Source: Roseburia sp. (lineage in GTDB: Bacteria; Bacillota; Clostridia; Lachnospirales; Lachnospiraceae). Taken from it: a stretch of 28,092 nucleotides of DNA. The stretch spans positions 144,592-172,683 of the forward strand of contig DMYD01000010.1 in assembly GCA_003483745.1 (NCBI GenBank), given 5' to 3'. This document shows, piece after piece, positions 17,486-24,486 of the stretch (the stretch's first letter is position 1; every line of letters begins with the position of its first letter). The notes under the pieces are model-generated. The model saw only the letters and a list, made by a program, of their open reading frames with translations. It had not been told where the DNA came from and made no database searches. Made by a program: the position numbers and the translations under genes.

Positions 17486-19215
17486 TACATCGCCTCCCCT
17501 CCTAAGAACGTGCTATACTGCGCCATGTAAGTTTCATAATAAAGTCCGCGCTTTGCAAGCAGTTCCTGATGCGTTCCGCGCTCCGCAATCTCTCCGTCTT
17601 TCAGATAGATGATCTCATCTGCATGACAGACCGCAGAAATACGGTGCGCAATGATCATTTTCGTTGTATCTTTTAATTCATTTAATGTTTTCTGGATCTC
17701 ATGCTCCGTCTCCATATCCAGCGCAGACGTAGAATCGTCTAAAATCAGGATTGGCGCATGTTTTGCGATCGCACGCGCAATACTGATACGCTGCTTTTGT
17801 CCGCCGGAAAGCCCGACACCGCGCTCACCGATGACCGTTGCATACTGTTCATCCATTTTTTCAATGAAATCTTTTGCCTGTGCACAGTCTGCCGCTCTGC
17901 GGATCTCATCGAACGGCATTACCTTTCGCTGCCCCATCTTGATATTTTCCTCGATCGTGTCGGAAAACAGAAATACATCCTGCAATACAACAGAAATACT
18001 GCTGCGAAGCTGTTTTAAAGAAAGTTTCCGCACATCCGTGCCATCCACTTTTACAGCGCCGTCCGACACATCATAAAAACGCTGCAGCAGATTGACGATT
18101 GAGGATTTTCCTGAACCGGTCGCACCCATGATTCCGATGGTTTTTCCTGCCGGAACTGTAAAGTTAATATCAGAAAGGATATTTTTTCCCTCAATGGAAA
18201 ATGAAACATGTTCGAAAGAAATGTCCCCTTTCACCTGTTCTAACACGACAGGCTGTTCCTCATCTTTGATCATCGCCGTCTCCCCGTAAATCTTCTTGAT
18301 CTTCTTATAAGAAGCAACGGCAGAGGACAGATCATTGGTCAGCCAGCCGAGCATCTCCATCGGCCAGGTGCAGTTTCTGCTGTACTCTACAAATGCAACA
18401 AGTGCTCCAAGTGTCATATTTCCATGCATCACGGAAACACCGCCCAAAATTGTCATGGCAACCGGAAGCGCCTTTCCCACAAACTGGAAATACGGATAAT
18501 ATTTTACCAGCACCTTTGACTGACTGATATTTAAGTCATAGTAACGTTTGTTATGTGATAGAAATTTTTCAATTTCAAATTTTTCTCTGGCAAATGCCTT
18601 TACGGTACGCACACCCGCAAGATTTTCCTCTGCGACCGTGGTCAGCACCGCATTTTCCTCACTGATATCCTCATAAATTTTATCCAGTTTCCGCTCCATG
18701 ATGATTGCGATCGCACCGCAGGAAATCATTGTCACAAGCGGTATCAGTGCCAGTTTCCAGTTCAGATGGAACATGCAGTAGAGTACCATGCTCACGTGGA
18801 TGACGACCTCGATCGTCAGCATGCCGACGTATCCCATCGCATTCCAGATCTTATCAACATCATCCTTGACTCTCGCCATCAGTTCTCCGGTATTCGTGTT
18901 GTCAAAATAATTCATCGACAATGTCTGAATATGCCGGAACAGATCCTTACGGATCTGTGCGCCGATCTTAGAACTTAAGATGTCAAACGAAAACTCTTTG
19001 CAGTATCCAAAGATGCAGCGTCCGATCCCAACCGCAACGATTCCCACCAGAAGCCCGGTGAGCATTTCCATTTTCCCGCCGGTGATGACCTCATCCACGA
19101 TCCGTTGCGTGATCTGCGGATAAACCATATCCAGCCCGGTCGCAATGACCATGGAACATATTGCGAACAAATACCCATACCAGTAATGTCCGATATATGT
19201 ATGTAACTTTTTCAT
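17485..19215 (-). CDS. Heterodimeric ABC multidrug exporter, degenerate-site half (BmrC-like)
   Basis: ABC exporter half of 576 residues with an N-terminal six-helix membrane domain (HYWYGYLFAICSMVIATGLD at the first helix) and a C-terminal ATPase domain: Walker A GATGSGKSS (Lys370), canonical signature LSGGQKQR, Walker B LILDDSTSALD in which the catalytic Glu is Asp494, and H-loop AHRISAV. This is the BmrC/TM287 pattern. It is first in the two-gene operon. The site AGGAGG (19230-19235) is 14 bases from ATG 19215, longer than usual, which may mean weak or regulated initiation. The operon is preceded by a promoter, a leader ORF and an intrinsic terminator. Confidence 0.93.
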   Translation of the reverse strand: MKKLHTYIGHYWYGYLFAICSMVIATGLDMVYPQITQRIVDEVITGGKMEMLTGLLVGIVAVGIGRCIFGYCKEFSFDILSSKIGAQIRKDLFRHIQTLSMNYFDNTNTGELMARVKDDVDKIWNAMGYVGMLTIEVVIHVSMVLYCMFHLNWKLALIPLVTMISCGAIAIIMERKLDKIYEDISEENAVLTTVAEENLAGVRTVKAFAREKFEIEKFLSHNKRYYDLNISQSKVLVKYYPYFQFVGKALPVAMTILGGVSVMHGNMTLGALVAFVEYSRNCTWPMEMLGWLTNDLSSAVASYKKIKKIYGETAMIKDEEQPVVLEQVKGDISFEHVSFSIEGKNILSDINFTVPAGKTIGIMGATGSGKSSIVNLLQRFYDVSDGAVKVDGTDVRKLSLKQLRSSISVVLQDVFLFSDTIEENIKMGQRKVMPFDEIRRAADCAQAKDFIEKMDEQYATVIGERGVGLSGGQKQRISIARAIAKHAPILILDDSTSALDMETEHEIQKTLNELKDTTKMIIAHRISAVCHADEIIYLKDGEIAERGTHQELLAKRGLYYETYMAQYSTFLGGEAM

Positions 19216-19301
19216 AAATTCTTTTTATACCTCCTACTTTTCCCCTATTACAATCCCCGGTTTCTGACATATTTTTGTGCTGTAGCACACCACTCTGGTA
19301 A

Positions 19302-19323
19302 CTGTCTGCACGCTTGCAGACAG
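19302..19323 (-). other. Perfect hairpin downstream of the attenuator
   Basis: CTGTCTGCA (19302-19310) and TGCAGACAG (19315-19323) form a perfect 9-bp stem with loop CGCT, about 20 bases after the terminator T-run and about 90 bases before the start codon. There is no T-run, so it is not a terminator. It may shape the mRNA leader. Confidence 0.5.
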
Positions 19324-19334
19324 ATCCTTTAATA

Positions 19335-19370
19335 CAAAAAAATCCCGCAGTGTCATATCTCACCACGGGA
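19335..19370 (-). terminator. Intrinsic terminator in the exporter leader (attenuator)
   Basis: On the minus strand, TCCCGTGGTG (19370-19361) pairs at all ten positions (two G-U) with CACTGCGGGA (19352-19343) around an eight-base loop, followed by seven T. It lies between the leader promoter and the exporter genes, so unconditional formation would shut the operon off. Its 5' arm can instead pair with bases in the leader ORF: TTACCTCGG (19440-19432) against CCGTGGTGA (19368-19360), eight of nine positions counting one G-U. Confidence 0.8.
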
Positions 19371-19408
19371 AGTATGTCAAAAAACATTCTATTTACTTTT
19401 GCATGAAT

Positions 19409-19492
19409 CTATGCCAGCATAACAGAATAAACCGAGGTAATTGTATGTTGATTATGCAGTTCGTTCATTGTAACATTCGTTAATCTAATCAT
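19409..19492 (-). CDS. Leader peptide of the ABC exporter operon (27 residues)
   Basis: Short ORF beginning MIRLTNVTMNEL and ending SVYSVMLA, TAG stop. GAGAGG (19501-19506) lies eight bases before the ATG, and the promoter starts transcription about 35 bases further up. Codons 18-21 (ATT ACC TCG GTT) contain the sequence that can compete with the terminator. A ribosome stalled earlier in the ORF would leave this segment free to form the antiterminator; one reaching the stop would cover it and let the terminator fold. That matches the known logic of bmrB, the leader of bmrCD in Bacillus subtilis, where translation inhibitors induce the exporter. The peptide itself shows no similarity I recognise. 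Confidence 0.7.
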   Translation of the reverse strand: MIRLTNVTMNELHNQHTITSVYSVMLA

Positions 19493-19534
19493 TACTTTTA
19501 CCTCTCTTTCTTTTGGATTTTAGATTACTTTGCA

Positions 19535-19564
19535 AGTATACGCTTGAGGGGGTGTGGTTGTCAA
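19535..19564 (-). promoter_or_regulatory. Strong sigma-A promoter of the exporter operon
   Basis: On the minus strand, consensus TTGACA (19559-19564), an 18-base spacer and TATACT (19535-19540). The transcript would start near 19528, about 35 bases before the leader ORF. Confidence 0.85.
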
Positions 19565-19600
19565 GAGTGCTTCTGGTAAATTGCGCTTTTTTCTATACAT

Positions 19601-19696
19601 TTACACAGTTTTCTTTGCAAATATCCTAAGACATTCCTGCGCTGCCTGTAATGAAATATCTAATTCCACCTGAAGTCTTTGTAAAATATTGTTTAC
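19601..19696 (-). pseudogene. Possible gene remnant at the island edge (31 open codons)
   Basis: Directly after the SMC-like gene, in another frame, 31 codons read VNNILQRLQ... and end ...CLRIFAKKTV before TAA at 19601-19603. The composition is amphipathic-helix-like and reads as real protein, but there is no ATG and no ribosome binding site; the only GTG has no site either. It may be the decayed C-terminus of a gene displaced when the island arrived, or chance. The flanking 19563-19600 has no visible terminator. Confidence 0.25.
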
Positions 19697-22095
19697 CTAG
19701 CGAACTCTTCCATCCCAATTTCTTTATATGCTATCCCACAATTTTTCATTTTATACTCAATCAAATTCTGAATTTTTTCATTACATGTCACGAAAAAAAT
19801 CTGATGCATTGCTCTATCAGGCATCAGTAACTGATATTTAATAAGATCTAAGAACGCAAGCATATTAATGTCATCCATACAGCTTGTAATATCGTCAATA
19901 AAGTAAATCGGAAACGTTTCATTTCCCTGCATTCTGAAAATATTTCCCAAAAAATATGAAAGCATAAACACACTCAGTTGTCCATCACTGAACATGTTAA
20001 TCAATGGTTTATTACTTTCATCAAGCAAAGCCATTTTATCTCCCTTTGTTCTTTTCATCTGAATCGTTTCTATCTGTACATCCCTTGAAAGTTTACAAAA
20101 TAATTTATATAAATATGTTCCAACCTGTTCAAATTCTTCTTGCTTCATCTTATCCATTTGTACACTGATTTCATTTCTACGTTTCTTTACATTATTCCGA
20201 AGCGTTTTATAATTATCAATCTCTTCCTGTATTCTCTTTATCTCCTTTTTCGACTCGTTCAATGCTTTCGTATCTTTTGTGTATTCCAGATTATTAAGAT
20301 AACTCTTTACCGAACTGATTTTTTTATTCAAAAGTTCCTCGTTATATGTAATTCCATTTGGTGCATATTCAGCTTTTATTTTAAAACTGTTTAATCTACT
20401 TTCATCAGTCTCTTCCTGACTCGTTTCATTTACCATCACAACTATCCGGTTGATTTCTGTCTCTATTGCATTTTTTTCGTCTGGACTTAACATTTTATTT
20501 TCGGCAAATACAATAGCAGCATCAATATTCTCCATTGATATCATCTTATCTAATTCAAATTTTTCAGCATCTTCCTTCTGCAATTTTCCTAATACATTGA
20601 AAAATTCCTTTGAAGCATTGTACAGACTTGTTAACAAAGCAAGTTCTTTCTTAGCTTTAAGTCTTGCTTCTTCCAATGCCATATTCGCTGTTTTCAGCCT
20701 CAGCTCCCAAATATCCTTTTCCTGTTTTTCTATATCATCTAACTCTTTCTTTTTGTTTTCAATTAATTCTCTATGTTCTATCTGATAATTCTGCGCCTGT
20801 CTTGTTATATCGTCTTCTGAAATCTGATCAAATTTTTCAGCCCCACATACTGGACACAGGACAATTTCTTTCGGATTTTTCTGTTTCATTTCCAAACGGT
20901 AATTTACCAATCCAGCTTTTTTTGTGGTAAGCGTCGTAAGAATATCTAATATCTGATTTCCCTTACTCAGAGTCTGAATTTCTCCACTTAATCTACTTTC
21001 TGTTTTCTTTAATTCTTTTAACTTTTCTTCTGTTTCCTCCCAAAACTCTTTATTGAAATTTTTACTCTTTATTTGGAATAACATCTGGCAATTTCCTTCT
21101 AAATTTGCCTCTGTCAAAATTTCTTTCTGATATTTTACCAAATCATCTTCGGCTTTTTTTAATACGTCATTCTGATTTGCTTTTTTCTCTACAGCCTTAC
21201 TGATTTCTTTCTCATTTATGGTAAATTCATTTTTTAATTTCTCAAGTTCCTTTTTTTGCGTTTCTGCATTCATGCATGCAATTTTGCGTTCAAGCAACTG
21301 GACTCCTCTTTGATATCCACATGCATATAATTCTTTTAATCTTGCCCGCAGCTGCTCGATCGTCATTTTTATAATATCAACATTTTCATCTTCGTATAAT
21401 CTTGTTTTTTCGTATGGCAGAATCTCAGGAATATTTTCAAATTTATCCATGTTTTTGCTTATTCTCTCAGCCGATGCTTCCTCTTTTTGTTTCTCACTTT
21501 CTTTTTGTCCAACACGCAGATCAAGATCCTGTTCAAAAATATTAAGATTATCTACTACAGTCTGCACATCCGTATAATCAGCAGTAAAATCTGAAAACTC
21601 AGCATCCATATTTCCTCTGCTCTTACTTAAAAAACGATATGTCTTCTGCATATCACAAAAATGATACTTATAAAAATTCTGAACATCTATCAATTTTCTC
21701 AGTTCGACTTCAGCCTGTTCTCCTGAAAACTCATTAATCCATATTTCGCCTGTATCTTCTAACGTATCCTTGTCCTGTTCACGTCGAATAATATACTCTT
21801 TATTTTCTGCCGTAATCAGCATTTCTACTATTGTTTCTTCATCAGGATGATTTTTGTTTTTCAAAATTGCCCCTGCATTCTGTTTTTTCTCTGTTGCGTT
21901 TGTATTACGGGTATTATATACTTCATGCAATCTTTTTATGTCACCGGTCATACACCACTCAATTGCATCAATCACTGATGTCTTGCCCTTACCATTTGGA
22001 GCTGTCATCATAACCAATGTTTTTCCTTCAAACTCAAATGTTTTTTCTTCACCGAACCCACGAAAATTAACAATTTTTATTCTTTTTATATTCAT
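19693..22095 (-). CDS. Rad50/SMC-like ABC ATPase with zinc hook (ABC-3C ATPase component)
   Basis: An 800-residue ATPase. The head starts with MNIKRIKIVNFRGFGEE and Walker A APNGKGKTS (32-40). A long coiled coil rich in Glu/Lys/Gln follows (about 180-640), interrupted by a zinc-hook motif CPVCG (Cys414, Cys417). Then come an ABC signature-like FSDGQLS and Walker B IYFIDDITSCMDD, with Asp735 where Rad50 has Glu; an H-loop-like FFVTCNEK ends the head. Such proteins dimerise through hook and heads and clamp DNA. It is last in a three-gene operon with a nuclease and a small middle protein, the layout of ABC-three-component defence systems. ATG 22095 overlaps the previous stop by four bases (ATGA); an upstream in-frame ATG at 22110 has its site too close. 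Much more A+T-rich than the housekeeping genes to the left. Confidence 0.88.
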   Translation of the reverse strand: MNIKRIKIVNFRGFGEEKTFEFEGKTLVMMTAPNGKGKTSVIDAIEWCMTGDIKRLHEVYNTRNTNATEKKQNAGAILKNKNHPDEETIVEMLITAENKEYIIRREQDKDTLEDTGEIWINEFSGEQAEVELRKLIDVQNFYKYHFCDMQKTYRFLSKSRGNMDAEFSDFTADYTDVQTVVDNLNIFEQDLDLRVGQKESEKQKEEASAERISKNMDKFENIPEILPYEKTRLYEDENVDIIKMTIEQLRARLKELYACGYQRGVQLLERKIACMNAETQKKELEKLKNEFTINEKEISKAVEKKANQNDVLKKAEDDLVKYQKEILTEANLEGNCQMLFQIKSKNFNKEFWEETEEKLKELKKTESRLSGEIQTLSKGNQILDILTTLTTKKAGLVNYRLEMKQKNPKEIVLCPVCGAEKFDQISEDDITRQAQNYQIEHRELIENKKKELDDIEKQEKDIWELRLKTANMALEEARLKAKKELALLTSLYNASKEFFNVLGKLQKEDAEKFELDKMISMENIDAAIVFAENKMLSPDEKNAIETEINRIVVMVNETSQEETDESRLNSFKIKAEYAPNGITYNEELLNKKISSVKSYLNNLEYTKDTKALNESKKEIKRIQEEIDNYKTLRNNVKKRRNEISVQMDKMKQEEFEQVGTYLYKLFCKLSRDVQIETIQMKRTKGDKMALLDESNKPLINMFSDGQLSVFMLSYFLGNIFRMQGNETFPIYFIDDITSCMDDINMLAFLDLIKYQLLMPDRAMHQIFFVTCNEKIQNLIEYKMKNCGIAYKEIGMEEFAR

Positions 22096-22730
22096 TCTGA
22101 CATTATCCATCCTTTCACAAGTTCTAATTCCTGATCCGTATAACTTAACCGTTCATCTTGTGTTTTTACACTACGTCCATCAATCTTTTTATGTTCTTCA
22201 TATAAAAATGGAAACTCATCTTTATCTGGTAATAGTTCTATTATCTCTTCACGCTGATTCAATTTAATTTCCATTGTCTCAAACTCATCATATAAGAAAG
22301 GCAATCGAACCTTTTCTGTTTCTTCCAATTCATCATTTTTATCACACTTTAAAAATATCTTTCTGGAAATATCAATCGATTTTTCCAAATTCTTATTTCG
22401 TAGTTTTTCTCCATATAATATAATTTGTGTGATGTTATATTTCATTTTTTCTAACCATGTATGACTGATTCCGCAACCTTCTCCAAAATTAATAACAGCT
22501 AATATTTTTGCATCCCATTTATCCGACAACTGTTTTGCATCTATATCCGGTTCCATCCGTAATATTATAAACAATTCATCTTCCTTTTCACTTAAATACA
22601 CCTGCTGCAATTCATCTGGTTTTTCCCCCTCTTCAAAAAACATTTCCATTAATATCTTTTCATTTTCATTATTACTTTCTGAAATCAACGATTTATATTT
22701 ATACTTTTCAAAACACTGCTGCCACTTCAT
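22092..22730 (-). CDS. Middle component of the ABC-3C-like system (function unknown)
   Basis: A 212-residue acidic, soluble protein with no membrane segment or enzymatic motif that I recognise. It begins MKWQQCFEKYKYKSLI and ends LVKGWIMSE. Two similar stretches, LPFLYDEFETME and FPFLYEEHKKID, sit about 40 residues apart, perhaps an internal repeat. AAGGAG precedes the ATG by eight bases. The gene starts 14 bases after the nuclease gene and overlaps the ATPase gene by ATGA, so the three are translated together. By position and size it corresponds to the small middle component (MC) that bridges effector and ATPase in ABC-3C operons. That assignment rests on context, not on sequence motifs. Confidence 0.7.
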   Translation of the reverse strand: MKWQQCFEKYKYKSLISESNNENEKILMEMFFEEGEKPDELQQVYLSEKEDELFIILRMEPDIDAKQLSDKWDAKILAVINFGEGCGISHTWLEKMKYNITQIILYGEKLRNKNLEKSIDISRKIFLKCDKNDELEETEKVRLPFLYDEFETMEIKLNQREEIIELLPDKDEFPFLYEEHKKIDGRSVKTQDERLSYTDQELELVKGWIMSE

Positions 22731-22744
22731 TCTTTATTCTCCTT

Positions 22745-24292
22745 TTATTTTATACAATCATCATTAAAAATACACTTATCGCATTCTTCGATTTTATTCC
22801 ACCCATTCTCATCAATATTAATGCAATCCATACATTCAATCTCAAATTTATTTGGATCAGTCTCTGTAACTTCAAATCCTTTTTTATCTGATTTTTTTAT
22901 ATCTGAAATCTTCATTGTATACAAATATTTACCTCTATAACCTGCTTCCATGTACCACTTTTTAGGTTGAAACTCTTTCATACGACTAAAAATATTTGTC
23001 ATTTTAGTGTTAATCGATCCACCTAATATATTAGCTAATATGACCGCATCTTCAACATTATCTCCCGGAAATTTCAAGCTGATATAATTCTTTTTCTTAC
23101 TATTTATATAAGTTTGCGGCATCAATCTTTTTCTTTGTTTCTCTGTAATTTCCATCTTTTCTTCTAACATATCGGAATTTATATCTATCATAATTTTCCA
23201 TAAATATTTTAAGAAATTATTTATGCTATCATAATGCTGGCCTATTATATCACGACGCCCTGTTATAGGCATTTCACAAAAATTCTCCAACTTACTTTGA
23301 TTTTGTGAACTCACAGTATTCAATAATTGCATTTGACCTTGTACATTACTCCCAAGCTCAAATAACCACTGTGCCGTATTATCCCTGATACATTCCAGCA
23401 TATCACTCTTTTTTTCATCCAGAGAATCATTCACATCTTGAATTTGTTCCCAACATTCAATGACAAATGAACGCAAATATGCACCTATTAAACCTTCTGT
23501 TTCTGTAGACATTATCTCTTTCAGATATTCGATAAAATCTGTTCGCCAACATTTTCTTTGTTCAAAATTCTCTTCTCCCTCCATAGATTCATTATATCTT
23601 TTTTGGATGTACTCAATTGCCAATCCCAGCAAAATCGGCTTTCTTTTGTCTTCTTCAATAACACATCCATCAAGCTGAATCGTACTTAACTGATCACTTA
23701 TATCTTTTCGATACTGTTCTATATCTTGACATATTAAATCAATGTCGTATGCTTTTAAAAATTTACTCATTGAATCATTATAAGCAAACTTTTCAAATAG
23801 CTTTGTCTCCGCATCAGCCTTTTTCGTCGAATACACATTATCTTTTAACCAGTTTTCAAGATTCTCTATATCCGCTGGTTTTTCCTCTCTATCTACATTT
23901 ATATATTCCTCTCCCTGTAAAATTGACAATGCCGGCTTTGTTATATTTTTTGAACTATGTACCGTCAGAACCGGAATTACCTTCATCGGATATTTTTTAA
24001 CTTCTAGTCTTAAATACTGATAATATAAATCACGAATAATTTCTTTATGTTTTTCCTTAATATCTGCTTTGGGATAATACTTTGCCTGGATAACATACGC
24101 TGTCTTATCCTGTGTATACACAAAGACATCCTCTACATACTCTGGAATAACGTATTCTGTTGTATCATCCAATAGTTTACTAATCGCAACCAAATCCTGA
24201 AACAAAAAACCTCTGATTTTACTGCTGGCATCCCGATTTTCCTCTCCACGATACATTTCTTTTATTATTTGATCATTTTTGCATTCTTCCAT
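22745..24292 (-). CDS. Nuclease-effector of the ABC-3C-like system, PD-(D/E)XK type with Cys-rich tail
   Basis: A 515-residue protein, first in the ABC-3C-like operon. Its N-terminus (residues 19-75: NRDASSKIRGFLFQDL, then EYVEDVFVY and AYVIQAKYY) has the pattern of a restriction-endonuclease-fold domain as in DUF4297/Cap4-type effectors: a FxFQ helix, an acidic pair around Glu54-Asp55, and Gln69-x-Lys71 as the QxK catalytic strand. The middle (about 130-440) is helical and not recognised; in ABC-3C systems this is where the C-terminal-domain (CTD) component binds its partners. The last 30 residues carry Cys487, Cys490, Cys504, Cys507 and Cys513, two CxxC pairs that could bind zinc. The start at 24292 follows AAGGAA by about eleven bases. 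Inferred role: DNA degradation when the ATPase senses phage; the trigger is unknown. Confidence 0.8.
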   Translation of the reverse strand: MEECKNDQIIKEMYRGEENRDASSKIRGFLFQDLVAISKLLDDTTEYVIPEYVEDVFVYTQDKTAYVIQAKYYPKADIKEKHKEIIRDLYYQYLRLEVKKYPMKVIPVLTVHSSKNITKPALSILQGEEYINVDREEKPADIENLENWLKDNVYSTKKADAETKLFEKFAYNDSMSKFLKAYDIDLICQDIEQYRKDISDQLSTIQLDGCVIEEDKRKPILLGLAIEYIQKRYNESMEGEENFEQRKCWRTDFIEYLKEIMSTETEGLIGAYLRSFVIECWEQIQDVNDSLDEKKSDMLECIRDNTAQWLFELGSNVQGQMQLLNTVSSQNQSKLENFCEMPITGRRDIIGQHYDSINNFLKYLWKIMIDINSDMLEEKMEITEKQRKRLMPQTYINSKKKNYISLKFPGDNVEDAVILANILGGSINTKMTNIFSRMKEFQPKKWYMEAGYRGKYLYTMKISDIKKSDKKGFEVTETDPNKFEIECMDCINIDENGWNKIEECDKCIFNDDCIK

Positions 24293-24351
24293 TTTGGTTA
24301 TTTTCCTTCACTTGCTAAGTTCGTTTTTTTTCTGCATTTGTAATTAATTAT

Positions 24352-24379
24352 ATTATACGCCTAATTATTTTTTCTACAA
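24352..24379 (-). promoter_or_regulatory. Promoter of the ABC-3C-like operon
   Basis: On the minus strand, TTGTAG (24374-24379), 16 bases, then the perfect -10 TATAAT (24352-24357). With the terminator just upstream, it makes the three-gene module an independent transcription unit with a leader of about 50 bases. Confidence 0.75.
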
Positions 24380-24434
24380 GTTACATTTTTATCAAATAAC
24401 GGTATATACGCTCTGCGAGCATTCTATTATCACC

Positions 24435-24460
24435 AAAAAAGGAGACGTAAAACGTCTCCC
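24435..24460 (-). terminator. Intrinsic terminator of the AAA/TOPRIM gene pair
   Basis: GGAGACGT (24441-24448) and ACGTCTCC (24452-24459) form a perfect 8-bp stem with a three-base loop, followed on the minus strand by six T. It lies 27 bases after the TOPRIM gene stop and cleanly separates the two defence modules. Confidence 0.92.
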
Positions 24461-24486
24461 TGCAATAATTTATTCTCATTAATTTA

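Larger units (their letters stand above)
19216..19692 (-). promoter_or_regulatory. 477-base control region upstream of the ABC exporter
   Basis: Read on the minus strand it holds, in order: the end of a 31-codon open stretch (19601-19696), a strong promoter (19535-19564), a 27-codon leader ORF (19409-19492), an intrinsic terminator (19335-19370), a perfect 9-bp hairpin (19302-19323), a small GTGCT/AGCAC hairpin (19277-19288) and the ribosome binding site of the exporter. This order is that of a transcription attenuator. Confidence 0.8.

Noticed and set aside
17651..18076. 141-codon plus-strand ORF inside the first ABC half
   Set aside because: Antisense shadow; Ser/Cys-rich composition with no start signal.
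19091..19387. 98-codon minus-strand ORF running from the attenuator into the exporter gene
   Set aside because: Out of frame with the conserved ABC protein, crosses the terminator hairpin, and has no ribosome binding site.
24293..24486. Possible attachment site or CRISPR repeat between defence modules
   Set aside because: The palindrome is an ordinary terminator with a T-run; no repeated units or direct repeats were seen.
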